NCBI GenBank assembly: GCA_014238065.1
Contig: JABABU010000033.1
Coordinates: 40,511-104,510 of the forward strand
DNA length: 64,000 nt
DNA from: Actinomycetota bacterium
GTDB taxonomy: Bacteria > Actinomycetota > Acidimicrobiia > Acidimicrobiales > Poriferisodalaceae
Direction: 5' to 3'
The position numbers and the translations under genes were made by a program. This document shows, piece after piece, positions 53,233 to 62,905 of the stretch (positions are counted from its first letter, which is position 1; every line of letters starts with the position of its first letter). The notes under the pieces are model-generated. The model searched no databases. It saw only the letters and a program-made list of their open reading frames with translations, and had not been told where the DNA came from.

Positions 53233-54115
53233 GAGCGCTCACCTCGACAGCGGCGGCCGTCCCGCCGACCCAGACCTCGGCGACGTCCCCATCGATGATC
53301 GTCATCTGTGTTTCGACCAGGCTCGGACGACCCATCTCGATGCCTTGTTCGGCGCGAATCGTCACTTGGCTGATACCGCTCGGGACGAGACCGTGCTCGA
53401 GCAGGTACAGCGACACCACTCGGTTCGTCGTTCCGGTCGCCGCTGCCTCATCGGTGCCGACAGCTGGACAAAAGTCGCGGACCCGAACTTCTGCATCCGG
53501 GTCTCGCTGAGTCGGGCAAATCGCAGCGACCGTCTCGATGCCGTGTCGTCGATGAAGGGCAGCGAGGCCGTGGAAGTCGGGCTTCATCGCCGCCATGTGA
53601 TCGAGGCTGCTGATCGGGACGACGAGGTGAGTGAAGTCGCTTCTGCTCACCGCCAGCGGAAGACCGATGTCGATCCCTGAAGCGTTCAAACCGAACAGCG
53701 GACCCAACTCCCGGGCAGTCAGCTCGGTCGACTCGATCTCGGCAAGCGCCAGCTCGAGCATGACCCGGACCTGATCACCATCGCGTTCAATCCGCACGGA
53801 GGACTCTGCAACAGGAGTCCTCAAAGTGAAGTCGGCGCGATCACCGCAACGGATTTCGTCTCGCTCGACGAGGCACGTGAACAGGGCAATCGAACCGTGA
53901 CCGCACATGCCGTACTCGGTCGTGCTCGAGAAGAACCTGGCCGAGACGGCCGAGCCCTCGATGCCGGTGACGAATCCCGTTGCCGGGGCCCCGAGTTCGT
54001 GCGCGATCGCTTGCATCTCCCGAGTTGAGAGCTCGGCACAGTCACGAACAATCCAGGCATGACTGCCACCTGACGGCTCGGTCGTGAACGCCGAGTAGAG
54101 CTCAGCGACGGTCAT
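53213..54115 (-). CDS. PhzF-family isomerase-like protein
   Basis: 300 residues of the PhzF/diaminopimelate-epimerase fold: EYGMCGHGSIALF, GTDEAAATGTTN and QGIEMGRPSLVE are family blocks. In active PhzF the general acid/base is Glu45 within a SETTF-type motif; here that place reads PATGF, with Ala at residue 45. Likewise the usual EDPATG reads EAAATG. The fold is kept but the known chemistry probably is not. It overlaps the upstream amidase gene by 14 nt and the downstream thioesterase gene end by 20 nt; an amidase-PhzF pair suggests a shared small-molecule pathway. Confidence 0.82.
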   Translation of the reverse strand: MTVAELYSAFTTEPSGGSHAWIVRDCAELSTREMQAIAHELGAPATGFVTGIEGSAVSARFFSSTTEYGMCGHGSIALFTCLVERDEIRCGDRADFTLRTPVAESSVRIERDGDQVRVMLELALAEIESTELTARELGPLFGLNASGIDIGLPLAVSRSDFTHLVVPISSLDHMAAMKPDFHGLAALHRRHGIETVAAICPTQRDPDAEVRVRDFCPAVGTDEAAATGTTNRVVSLYLLEHGLVPSGISQVTIRAEQGIEMGRPSLVETQMTIIDGDVAEVWVGGTAAAVEVSALSRSIG

Positions 54116-55472
54116 GCCAGGGAGCAGCTTCTTCGAGTTGAGCCGCGAGGTCGAGCAGCATCTCATCACTGCCGAGGTCGGACCCGAACTGCACCCCGAT
54201 GGGCAAACCGTCGCTAGACCTACCGAGGGGAACGGACATGGCTGCTCCTCCGGTCCCGTTGAACAGCGGCGTGAACGGGATCTCGTCGAGCATTCGAGTC
54301 ACGTACGCATCCCAGTCATCAGTCTGCATCGACAGGTCGCCGAGCAGCAGTGGCGGGTTCGCGAGCGTCGGCGTCAGCAGAGCGTCGTAGGTGTCGAAGA
54401 AGGTTCCGAGAGCAGTTGCCGTGGCGCGCATCGCCGCGACGGCAGCGACGTAGTCGACAGCCGAATATCGCTTTGCCGCCGTACGACACGCATACGTCGC
54501 CGGCTCGACACCCTGAACGATGGCCTCCTCGTCGTCGACCACATCCAGTGCCGCAGCGATGTTGGCGGTGAACAGAACATCAAAGGCCGACCGGAGCGCC
54601 GACCCGTCAACCGGAGGTCGAACCACCTCGACGGCCATACCCAGCGATTCGCACAGATCCGCGGCGGCGGACACAGCTGCTACGCACTCGGGAGACACCG
54701 ATTCATCGGCAAATCCCTCTGTCCATACGGCGATCCGGTATCGGTTGGGAATCGGCCGTTGTGCAGGCGGAGCATACGAGTCGCCAGGCAACCCACCCGA
54801 GGTGAGCCGAAGCAGCAGGGCCGAATCGCGCACGCTGTGCGTGACCGCGTGACCGGTACTCATTCCGCCGAGGCCCTCCACGCTGTCATTGCCGAGCGGG
54901 ACAAGGCTCCTCGTCGGCTTCAGGCCGAACAGACCGCAATTGCTTGCAGGAATGCGGATCGACCCACCGCTGTCGGTTGCATGAGCAGCCGGCAACATGC
55001 CCGACGCAACCGCGCACGCGCTACCCCCACTCGATCCACCTGCGCTGCGCGACTGATCGTGCGGGTTTCTCGTCGCTCCGAACTCGGCGGGAGAGGTACA
55101 GACATTCAAGCCGAACTCCGGTGTGTTCGTCTTGCCGACGAGGACAAGCCCTGCGTCTCGGAGCCGGGTGATGAGAGTCGAGTCCGACTTGGCGACGTTG
55201 TCGCGCAGGAGGCGACTGCCGTTCGCCGATCGCACGCCTGCGATATTCGTGTTGAGGTCCTTCACCAGGTACGGCACGCCCGCAAACGGGCCGCTGACGA
55301 TCGACGACCGCGCCTGGTCGAACATCGGTGTGACGACCGCATTGAGTTCCGGGTTGAGACGTTCGATCGCGTCAATGGCCGCTTCGAGCACGTCAGCAGC
55401 CGCGACTTCTCTGGCGGCGACGAGCCCTGCCAGCCCGATGGCGTCGAACTGGGTGTAGTCGTCGAACCTCAT
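54102..55472 (-). CDS. Amidase signature family enzyme (NylA-like)
   Basis: 456 residues. Ser-Ser-Lys triad: Lys in YLVKDLNT, Ser in RSAGGSSGGSAC, Ser in ATDSGGSIRIPAS. The following run NCGLFGLKPTRSLVP resembles 6-aminohexanoate cyclic dimer hydrolase (NylA) and related amidases more than GatA. Substrate unknown. ATG 55472 was chosen; a GTG three bases upstream is possible. It overlaps the PhzF-family gene by 14 nt and is the second amidase in the window, only distantly similar to the one at 27051. Confidence 0.92.
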   Translation of the reverse strand: MRFDDYTQFDAIGLAGLVAAREVAAADVLEAAIDAIERLNPELNAVVTPMFDQARSSIVSGPFAGVPYLVKDLNTNIAGVRSANGSRLLRDNVAKSDSTLITRLRDAGLVLVGKTNTPEFGLNVCTSPAEFGATRNPHDQSRSAGGSSGGSACAVASGMLPAAHATDSGGSIRIPASNCGLFGLKPTRSLVPLGNDSVEGLGGMSTGHAVTHSVRDSALLLRLTSGGLPGDSYAPPAQRPIPNRYRIAVWTEGFADESVSPECVAAVSAAADLCESLGMAVEVVRPPVDGSALRSAFDVLFTANIAAALDVVDDEEAIVQGVEPATYACRTAAKRYSAVDYVAAVAAMRATATALGTFFDTYDALLTPTLANPPLLLGDLSMQTDDWDAYVTRMLDEIPFTPLFNGTGGAAMSVPLGRSSDGLPIGVQFGSDLGSDEMLLDLAAQLEEAAPWHDRR

Positions 55473-55532
55473 CACGTCACGACGTTGCGCGGATTCGTCG
55501 ATCGTTGAACTCGACAGCGAACGACTCCGGGG

Positions 55533-55871
55533 TCACTCGGCTGGCCCGTTCGTCTCGTTGACAACGCGAGCAGCACGTTGGGCAAGCACGGCGCCAGGAA
55601 CAACGAACGCAAGAACGACGATGGCCGCGATCGGGCCAAACACATCGGGGTCCGTGGCCGCGAGCGCGAAGAGTCCGAGTGCGACAACGACGACCCCGCC
55701 AAATGCAAGCGGCAGCCCACCAGCTCGATGCGCGGCGAGCCAGGCTTCATCGCTCGCCATGGTGGTCCGTGTCCGGAACCCCGCGAAGTGATTGATTCGC
55801 AGTTTGCCGAGTCGCCCGAATACTCCCGTGACGGCGATCAGCACTCCACCCAGTATCAGCAGTCCTCCCAT
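55533..55871 (-). CDS. SdpI-like small membrane protein
   Basis: About 112 residues with three membrane segments. The middle region FAGFRTRTTMASDEAWLAAHRAGG resembles the core of SdpI/YhfL proteins (GFRTRTTMASDEAW), of which SdpI is an immunity protein against a toxin in Bacillus; most relatives have no known role. The C-terminus ends in a basic tail. ATG 55871 gives a normal hydrophobic start (MGGLLILGG). It overlaps nothing but abuts the broken lipoprotein upstream. Confidence 0.75.
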   Translation of the reverse strand: MGGLLILGGVLIAVTGVFGRLGKLRINHFAGFRTRTTMASDEAWLAAHRAGGLPLAFGGVVVVALGLFALAATDPDVFGPIAAIVVLAFVVPGAVLAQRAARVVNETNGPAE

Positions 55872-55912
55872 GGCGACGACGGTATCTCGCAGAAACGTGG
55901 AAGCACCGGCGG

Positions 55913-56227
55913 GGAGTAGATGGTTGGTCAGCCGGAATGAATCCGCCGTCGAGCGGCACCACAATCCACTCGGCGACACTCGGAATCTCGTCCATGAGGC
56001 CAGGCATGCTCATGTAGACGGCCCGAGGGATCACGATCATACGCTTCGTGTCGTCGAAGGGAGGCCGACGAGTGCATCGGCCTCGCCAGGGGTCGCTTCG
56101 GAAATCTGCCCATATCCAGATTCACCTGGATTGCCCGGTCGCCCCCATCGGATTCGGACGATGAACCACACGCTGACGCAACAAGGGCGAAGGCAAGCAG
56201 ACCGCAGCACGCGATCGCATCTTCACG
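55913..56227 (-). pseudogene. Remnant of a lipoprotein gene with a broken reading frame
   Basis: A GTG at 56227 opens a clean lipoprotein signal: CCGLLAFALVASACGSSS, with lipobox VASAC, then SESDGGDRAIQVNLD. That frame then turns nonsensical and stops at about 55928. In another minus-strand frame, lower down, lies FDDTKRMIVIPRAVYMSMPG and PSVAEWIVVPLDGG, which reads like the core of an LppX/LprG-like lipoprotein. So one frame gives the signal peptide and another the mature part: at least one frameshift, and the C-terminal half appears missing since the SdpI-like gene begins at 55871. It could also be a base error in the sequence. Confidence 0.5.
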
Positions 56228-56326
56228 CAGTACATGCTTGCCGATCAGCGGTTTCGACCTCTGGGTTGACGGCGCGAGTACATCCCTCGCAGGAAATGTC
56301 GAATCCGGGCGTATTCTCTTGTCCTC

Positions 56327-57361
56327 ATGGCCTCGGTCGCACAGGACTCTCCTCCGTCGCGCGCAAGGTCGAACAACCTCATCCTGTGGATCCGGGTGTT
56401 CGTCAGCGCCGGCATGCTCGCGTTTCTGTTCCTACGCGTCCCGAAGGAGGAGTTGTCCGACCTCTTCTCCAACTGGACCCGGCGCGATCTCAACTGGTTG
56501 GTGGCAGCCCTCGCGACAACTGCAGGTGCTGTGGTCCTCGCTGCCGTGCGTTGGCGTCAGGTGCTACGAACCCTCGGTCTGAAAATAGGCCTGTACCGGC
56601 TCACGATGCTGCATCTCGCCGGCCAATTCGTCGGCAACTTCCTCCCCACAACTGTCGGAGGGGACGTGCTGCGAATCAGGCGCCTGTCTCGCATCATTCA
56701 GGACACACCGCGCACATTCGCTTCAGTGGTCATCGAGCGACTGACGGGCTGGATCGTGCTGCCGCTGATGACAATCGCAGGGATGATCATCAACCCCGGC
56801 CTGATGGATCTCGGAGCGGCTTCGTCATCGGCGATCTTCCTCGCCGGTGCCACATTGGTGGTGCTGCTCGTGATCGTGTGGGTGGCAGAACACCCTCGCA
56901 TCGGCCGCCGACTCACTGGAGGTGGCCAAACGAGACAGATGCTCTCGGGCCTCCATCTCGGCCTGGGAGAGTTCAGAAAAGAGCCGCAGGAAGTCATCCG
57001 CCTCCTGGGCGTCGGGGTTCTCTACCAGGGAGCGCTCATCGTCGCCACGGCGCTCGCCGCCCGAGCACTGAGCATCGACGTGTCACCAACTGCGTGGCTT
57101 GCGTTCGCTCCTGTTGTTCTCATCGCTCAGGTGCTTCCACTCTCGATCGGCGGCCTCGGGGTGAGGGAAGGTGCTCTAGTGCTGTTCCTCGGGCCGCTCG
57201 GAGTCACCGACGCGGAGGCGATTCTTCTTGGCCTGCTGCTCTACGCCATCACGATGACCGTCAGTCTGCTCGGCGCCCCGTCCTTTGCGATCGGGTGGGG
57301 CCGAGGACTCGACAAGGAAATCACCGACAAGATCCCGATCATCAAGGACATCGGGAAATGA
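56327..57361 (+). CDS. LPG-synthase-like transmembrane protein (UPF0104)
   Basis: 344 residues with about eight membrane helices, matching the lysylphosphatidylglycerol-synthase transmembrane domain family without the catalytic tRNA-using domain. FVGNFLPTTVGGDVLR and PLSIGGLGVREG are the family hallmarks. Members flip or transport lipids, or act with glycosyltransferases. It ends with ATGA that starts the next gene, so the two are translationally coupled. Confidence 0.85.
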   Translation: MASVAQDSPPSRARSNNLILWIRVFVSAGMLAFLFLRVPKEELSDLFSNWTRRDLNWLVAALATTAGAVVLAAVRWRQVLRTLGLKIGLYRLTMLHLAGQFVGNFLPTTVGGDVLRIRRLSRIIQDTPRTFASVVIERLTGWIVLPLMTIAGMIINPGLMDLGAASSSAIFLAGATLVVLLVIVWVAEHPRIGRRLTGGGQTRQMLSGLHLGLGEFRKEPQEVIRLLGVGVLYQGALIVATALAARALSIDVSPTAWLAFAPVVLIAQVLPLSIGGLGVREGALVLFLGPLGVTDAEAILLGLLLYAITMTVSLLGAPSFAIGWGRGLDKEITDKIPIIKDIGK

Positions 57362-58215
57362 TCACCACCGCGACCCGGACTCACGGCAGCGACGCCTCCA
57401 TGATCCGACGGCGGTGGTGGCTCGAGGTGCTGTACATCCTTGCCTTCTACCTGATCTATTCAACGATCCGAAACCAGTTCGGTTCAGGCGGAAATTTCAA
57501 GGTCGGTTCGGGCAGATCGCTCGACAACGCCATCGCCATCATCGATGTCGAGAAGGCTATGGGCCTGTTCTTCGAGGAGGCCGTACAACGGCCTGTGATC
57601 GGCTGGGACTGGTACCTCCAGTTCTGGAACATCTTCTATGGAAGCCTGCACTTCGCCGTCACAATTTTCGCGATGGTGTTCCTGTACATACGGTTCCCGC
57701 TTCGTTACCGCTGCTATCGGAACATCATCCTGTCGACCACTGCCTTCGCTCTCATCGGGTTTGTCACCTTCCCGTTGATGCCACCCCGTCTTCTCAACGC
57801 CGGCGAGCCATACGGCGCCGAGTTGAGCCAATACGACTTCGTCGACTCGTTGGCGAAAGTAGGAGGACTGTGGTCGTTCGACTCGGGGACCATGGAGGCA
57901 ATCTCGAACCAGTGGGCGGCCATGCCGAGCTTGCACATCAGCTGGGCGATGTGGTGCACCATCGCGCTCTACCCCGTTCTGCAGTCGGGGTGGTCGCGCT
58001 TCGCCATCGCGGCCTATCCGTTCCTGACGCTCTACGCCATCGTCGTCACCGCCAACCACTACTGGATCGACGCGGTCGGCGGAGCGGCCATCCTGGTTCT
58101 GGGCTGGCACGTCGGTACTCGAATCTCGAAGTGGATCAGCGCCAGACCGGTCACCCCCGCCGACGACTCCGAACCACAGGCGCCCGCTATTTCCGACCGA
58201 AACGGGGCACACTGA
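57358..58215 (+). CDS. PAP2-superfamily membrane phosphatase/transferase, Aur1-like
   Basis: 285 residues with six membrane helices. It belongs to the PAP2_3 group (inositolphosphotransferase-like): catalytic stretches MPSLHISWAM and NHYWIDAVGG carry the His and Asp residues. Related proteins move phosphoinositol or other head groups between lipids, as in inositol phosphorylceramide synthases. Its start overlaps the preceding gene (ATGA), so the pair likely works on one lipid; dxs, for isoprenoid precursors, follows 117 nt later. Substrate inferred only. Confidence 0.83.
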   Translation: MITTATRTHGSDASMIRRRWWLEVLYILAFYLIYSTIRNQFGSGGNFKVGSGRSLDNAIAIIDVEKAMGLFFEEAVQRPVIGWDWYLQFWNIFYGSLHFAVTIFAMVFLYIRFPLRYRCYRNIILSTTAFALIGFVTFPLMPPRLLNAGEPYGAELSQYDFVDSLAKVGGLWSFDSGTMEAISNQWAAMPSLHISWAMWCTIALYPVLQSGWSRFAIAAYPFLTLYAIVVTANHYWIDAVGGAAILVLGWHVGTRISKWISARPVTPADDSEPQAPAISDRNGAH

Positions 58216-58332
58216 TGGCGATGTGGCATGAAAGTCGAGGCGGTCCCCGCGACTGGTTCAACCAGGCGTCCTCGCCTAGCGTGCTCAACGGTGAAGCTTG
58301 GCCAACCGGCCGCAAGCAGGTGTAACTCGAAC

Positions 58333-60216
58333 ATGTATCTCGACAAGATCACGAGTCCGGCCGATCTGCGAGCTCTCGACCTCAACCAACTTGACGAGCT
58401 CTGCCGCGAGATCCGCGAGTTCGTCGTGAACTCGGTCTCGAAAACGGGCGGTCACCTTGGCTCGAATCTCGGCGCCGTTGAACTGACCATCGCGTTGCAC
58501 AGGGTCTTCGAAAGCCCGCGCGACGTCATCCTGTGGGACACCGGCCACCAGGCCTACGTGCACAAGCTCGTCACAGGCCGCCGCGACAACTTCGAGCAGC
58601 TCCGTCAGCGCCATGGTCTTTCCGGCTACCCGAGCCGCTCCGAATCGGATCACGACTGGGTCGAGAACAGCCACGCCTCAACCGCTCTCAGCTATGCGTA
58701 CGGCATCGCATCCGGATTCGAAACGCGGGGCGAGACCCATCGCAGCGTGGTCGCCGTGGTGGGAGACGGGTCTCTCACCGGAGGCATGGCCTTCGAGGCG
58801 CTCAACAACTTGGGTCACAAGGGTCGCCGAACCGTCATCGTGCTGAATGACAACGGTCGATCATATGCCCCGACGGTCAGCCGCCTCTCGACTGCGGTGA
58901 GCAGGCTGCGAATGAAGCCGCAATACGTCAGAGGCAAGAGTCGCATCGGCGAAGTACTCGACCGGGTGCCGCTGGGCGGCGAGGTGAAGCGTGGTGTTCG
59001 CGGCGCAGCCGCCGCCATGCGCGAGATGTGGGAACCACCGGCATTCTTCGAGACGCTCGGCGTTCGCTACGCGGGCCCCGTAGACGGGCACGACATAGCT
59101 CAACTCGAGGCCGCGCTCCAGGACGCAACCGAATACGACGGCCCCATCGTCGTTCACGTTCTCACGCGCAAAGGACACGGCTACTCGCCGGCCGAGGACG
59201 ACGACGAAAAGCACCTCCACGACACGGGACTCTTCGACCCTGCGACCGGACCGGCCAAATCGTCCGGCAACAAGCGGCCCGAGTACTCCAAAGCATTCAC
59301 CGAAGCCCTGCTTCGCCACGCCGAAAAAGATCCATCGATAGTGGCGATGACTGCAGCGATGCCAGGTTCAACAGGGCTCATACCGTTCCAGAAACAGTTC
59401 CCCGATCGGTTCTACGACGTCGGCATTGCCGAACAGCACGCCGTGACGTCGGCTGCAGGCATGGCAATGACAGGACTCCGACCCGTCGTCGCGCTGTACT
59501 CGACGTTCCTTGCTCGTGCCTTCGACCAGCTCACCTACGACGTAGGCCTTCATCAGCTCCCTGTCGTGTTCTGCCTCGACCGTGCGGGCATCACTGGCCC
59601 TGATGGCGCGTCGCACCACGGTGTACTCGACATGGCCATGTGCCTGCGAGTACCGAACATGACAATCTTTGCGCCCTCATGTTTCGAAGAGCTCACGATC
59701 ATGTTCGACCATGCAATGACGATCACCGACGGCCCGGTTGCGCTCCGATGGAGCCGCGGCGCAGCTCCAAGCGCTGTCGACGGCGCGGTGGGCTCTGGGC
59801 TGGGGGCTCGCAAGGTCAGAGACGGCTCCGATGTGGCGATCCTCGCTGTTGGATCGCAGCTGCATGCCTCCGTCGAGGCCGCCGAACAGCTGTCGTCCCA
59901 AGGCCTCGAGTGCGCTGTGTGGGACGTCCGCCTCGTCGCACCGCTCCACCGAGCCATGCTGAGAGAAGCTGCCGGTTATCCGCTCGTCGTCACCGTCGAG
60001 GACGGCATTCGAGTTGGTGGCGTAGGTTCGGCTGTCGCCGATGCGCTGACGCGCCTCACCGATGTGGCTCGCCTCCCGCGCACGCTGGCCATCGGGACCC
60101 CCGTCGACTATCTCCCCCACGGTGACGCGGAGACGATCAAAGCCGAACTCGGTCTCGACGGCTCTGGCATCGCGGCGACGATCTACAAACAACTGAACCA
60201 GTCTGGCGTCAGGTAG
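58333..60216 (+). CDS. dxs: 1-deoxy-D-xylulose-5-phosphate synthase
   Basis: 627 residues. The first enzyme of the MEP isoprenoid pathway; joins pyruvate and glyceraldehyde 3-phosphate using thiamine diphosphate. TPP motif GDGSLTGGMAFEALNNLG with GDG at 144-146 and NDNGRSYAPTVS; the catalytic Glu is Glu367 in VGIAEQHAVTSAAG. Domains: TPP-binding, transketolase pyrimidine-binding, C-terminal. ATG 58333 gives MYLDKITSPADL, matching family starts. Confidence 0.97.
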   Translation: MYLDKITSPADLRALDLNQLDELCREIREFVVNSVSKTGGHLGSNLGAVELTIALHRVFESPRDVILWDTGHQAYVHKLVTGRRDNFEQLRQRHGLSGYPSRSESDHDWVENSHASTALSYAYGIASGFETRGETHRSVVAVVGDGSLTGGMAFEALNNLGHKGRRTVIVLNDNGRSYAPTVSRLSTAVSRLRMKPQYVRGKSRIGEVLDRVPLGGEVKRGVRGAAAAMREMWEPPAFFETLGVRYAGPVDGHDIAQLEAALQDATEYDGPIVVHVLTRKGHGYSPAEDDDEKHLHDTGLFDPATGPAKSSGNKRPEYSKAFTEALLRHAEKDPSIVAMTAAMPGSTGLIPFQKQFPDRFYDVGIAEQHAVTSAAGMAMTGLRPVVALYSTFLARAFDQLTYDVGLHQLPVVFCLDRAGITGPDGASHHGVLDMAMCLRVPNMTIFAPSCFEELTIMFDHAMTITDGPVALRWSRGAAPSAVDGAVGSGLGARKVRDGSDVAILAVGSQLHASVEAAEQLSSQGLECAVWDVRLVAPLHRAMLREAAGYPLVVTVEDGIRVGGVGSAVADALTRLTDVARLPRTLAIGTPVDYLPHGDAETIKAELGLDGSGIAATIYKQLNQSGVR

Positions 60217-60282
60217 CCACCAATCGGAGCCAGCGGAGGACTCCGCGCCTCGAAACGCGCTGATTCGACGTCAGGATGTGTT

Positions 60283-61473
60283 TCAGCCCTTTTCCGTGCC
60301 GACCACCGACACGAACGACACGCACGCACCGGGCGCTCCACCCAGGTTGTGCGTGAGCCCGAGCTTGCGGTCGGTTTCGATCTGGCGCTCTGGTGGAGCC
60401 TCGTTACGCAGCTGGAGCCAACATTCGAACATCATCCTGAGGCCTGATGCCCCGATCGGGTGACCGAACGACTTGAGACCACCGTCCGGGTTGACCGGCA
60501 AATCGCCGTCGAGATCGAAGGTGCCGTTCATGGCTTCCTTCCAGGCCATCCCACGATCGGCGAACCCGAGGTCTTCCATCAGCACGAGTTCGGTCGGCGT
60601 GAAGCAGTCGTGCACCTCAGCCATCGCGATTTCTTCGCGCGGGTTGGTGACACCGGCCTGCGTGTAGGCGTCTTCGGCCGAGGCGACCACCTCACGGAAC
60701 GACGTGTAGTCGTAGGTCGAGTCGATGGGTCCGGCTGCGGGACCTGCGGTGAACGCGAGCGCTTTCACGAAGAGCGGCTTGTCGGTGTACTTGTACGCGT
60801 CCTCGGCCCTCACGATGATGGCGGCAGCTGACCCGTCGGACACGCCAGAACAATCGAAGATGCCGAGTGGACCAGCCACCAGGGGCGAGCCGGCGATGGT
60901 TTCCTTCGCAACTTCCTTGCGGAACTGCGCACGTGGGTTCAGTGCCCCGTTCTTGTGGTTCTTCCACGCGATACGAGTGAGGACGTCCTTCATGACATCG
61001 TCCTCGACGCCGTACTTGTTGGCGTAGGCAGGGGCGAGAAGGCTGAACGAAGCCGGCGCCGTGAGCGTCGACTCGGTGCCATCAGAGGGCGGACGGCTAC
61101 CGGTGAGGCCCGAGAAACCGGAGTCCTTGAGCTTCTCGACACCGACGGCCATGACCATGTCGAAGGCTCCCGAAGCCACGGCATAGCAGGCGTTGCGAAT
61201 GGCTTCGGAGCCCGTAGCGCACATGTTCTCGAGGCGGGTCACCGGTTTGTAGCCGAGCTGAAGTGGGCGGCTCAGCGTGAGCCCGCTGACTCCGGAGCCC
61301 ATCGTTCCCAACCAGAAGGCGTCGATGTCCTCCTGCTGGACACCGGCCGAGGCATACGCCTCCTGGCAGGCGTCGACGAGCATGTCATCGACCGAACGAT
61401 CCCAGTGTTCGCCGAATGCCGTGCATCCCATTCCAACGATGGCGACCTGGTCCTTGATTCCGTGCGAAGCCAT
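60283..61473 (-). CDS. Thiolase-family protein, lipid-transfer/acetyl-CoA acetyltransferase type
   Basis: 396 residues. Thiolase fold: substrate-binding ENMCATGSEAIRNACYAVASG with the nucleophilic Cys in NMCATGS, and C-terminal KSFGHPIGASGLRMM carrying the catalytic His. The second catalytic Cys found in many thiolases (CxG near the end) reads GGAPGACVSF here. Domain order fits acetyl-CoA acetyltransferases of the SCP-x type that act in sterol or branched-chain side-chain degradation. A strong ribosome site (GGGGAGAA) precedes ATG 61473. Divergent from the aminotransferase gene. Confidence 0.9.
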   Translation of the reverse strand: MASHGIKDQVAIVGMGCTAFGEHWDRSVDDMLVDACQEAYASAGVQQEDIDAFWLGTMGSGVSGLTLSRPLQLGYKPVTRLENMCATGSEAIRNACYAVASGAFDMVMAVGVEKLKDSGFSGLTGSRPPSDGTESTLTAPASFSLLAPAYANKYGVEDDVMKDVLTRIAWKNHKNGALNPRAQFRKEVAKETIAGSPLVAGPLGIFDCSGVSDGSAAAIIVRAEDAYKYTDKPLFVKALAFTAGPAAGPIDSTYDYTSFREVVASAEDAYTQAGVTNPREEIAMAEVHDCFTPTELVLMEDLGFADRGMAWKEAMNGTFDLDGDLPVNPDGGLKSFGHPIGASGLRMMFECWLQLRNEAPPERQIETDRKLGLTHNLGGAPGACVSFVSVVGTEKG

Positions 61474-61705
61474 GGCACTTCTCCCCTTCATTCGCTGCGT
61501 CCGCGAGACGTACTGACTACATTCTGCCCTTTTTGCGTCCAGCCGTCACACCGGCGTGGATTGTGACGGCGTTCTCCCCGCAATCCCGAGCAACGTGGTC
61601 ACGGCATCTGCATCGTCGGGCATCCATGCCGTAGATCGCCTTTGACACAATTACGCAGGTTCTGGCTCTTGTTCGTCCCGGTAGCGACCTTGGAGCAGCA
61701 CCGGC

Positions 61706-62905
61706 GTGGCGACACAACCTACGATCCCCGCCGTGGACTGGCTGCTCGACTCCGACGTTGTGTTCCTCAACCACGGGTCCTTCGGCGCATGTCCGACTGT
61801 CGTCCACGATGAGTACCAGCGGATTCAGCGGCGCCTCGAGACACAGCCCGTCAGGTTCCTCCAGCGCGAGTTACCCGATCTGCTGGCCGATGCGCGTCGC
61901 TCGCTCGCAGGCTTCGTCGGGGCCGAGGAAGACGAGGTCGTCTTTGTAGCCAACCCGACCTATGCAGTGAATGAAATCGCCAGGTCGCTACGTCTTGGAC
62001 CCGGCGACGAAGTCGTGACCTCGAATCACGAGTACGGCGCATGCCTCAACGCATGGACCTTCATGGCCGCCAAGTCCGGATTCGAACTCGTGACGGCAGC
62101 CCTCCCGGCGACCATCGAGACCGACAACGACTTCACCTCCGCCATCTGGAACCAGGTGACGGAAAGGACGAAGGTGATCTTCCTCAGCCACATCACATCG
62201 GCCACGGCGCTCACCTTCCCCATCGCAGAGGTCTGCCACCGAGCGACGAGCAGAGGGATAATCACGGTGATCGATGGCGCTCACGTAGCAGGTCAGATGC
62301 CGTTGGACGTCACCTCGCTCGGTGCCGACTTCTATGTCGGCACGTGTCACAAGTGGGTGTGCGCTCCGAAGGGTTCCTCGTTCTTCTACGCCCGCCGCGA
62401 CGTGCAACATCTGATCGAACCTCTTGTCGTCGGATGGGGGTGGGGCGAGGCTCGGCAGTTCGACAGTGGTTCGGACTTCCTCGACTTCCACCAGTGGCTC
62501 GGCACCGACGACCCATCGGCGTACCTCACTGTTCCTTCGGCGATTCGTTTCCAGCGGGAGAACGACTGGCCTGGCGTACAGGCCCGGTGTCACAAGCTGG
62601 CGAGCGCCTTTGTTGAAGAGGCCACATCGATCGACGGCGTCCGAAAGGTCCACGGTGACGACCGATTCGCGCAGATGGCCCTGATCGAGCTCATCGACCT
62701 TCACGAAGGACGGGGCGGCGCTGCCCTGCTTCAGACACAGCTGTACGACAAACACCGAGTCGAAGTCCCCGTCATCTCATGGACCGACCCTGCGGGTCGG
62801 GCCAGAACGTTCGTCAGAATCTCGGTTCAGGCTTACAACACCGAACAAGAGCTGGCGAGGTTGGCTGGGGCACTGGCAGCGCTACATGTCAGCCTCAAGA
62901 CTTGA
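61706..62905 (+). CDS. Class V aminotransferase, isopenicillin-N epimerase-like
   Basis: 399 residues. PLP enzyme of the cysteine desulfurase/CefD group: FLNHGSFGACP at residue 20, VIDGAHVAGQMPLD and the PLP Lys in YVGTCHKWVCAPKG. CefD epimerises isopenicillin N, but most relatives with this similarity act as epimerases or desulfurase-like lyases on unknown substrates. No beta-lactam genes are near. GTG 61706 starts it. Confidence 0.9.
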   Translation: MATQPTIPAVDWLLDSDVVFLNHGSFGACPTVVHDEYQRIQRRLETQPVRFLQRELPDLLADARRSLAGFVGAEEDEVVFVANPTYAVNEIARSLRLGPGDEVVTSNHEYGACLNAWTFMAAKSGFELVTAALPATIETDNDFTSAIWNQVTERTKVIFLSHITSATALTFPIAEVCHRATSRGIITVIDGAHVAGQMPLDVTSLGADFYVGTCHKWVCAPKGSSFFYARRDVQHLIEPLVVGWGWGEARQFDSGSDFLDFHQWLGTDDPSAYLTVPSAIRFQRENDWPGVQARCHKLASAFVEEATSIDGVRKVHGDDRFAQMALIELIDLHEGRGGAALLQTQLYDKHRVEVPVISWTDPAGRARTFVRISVQAYNTEQELARLAGALAALHVSLKT

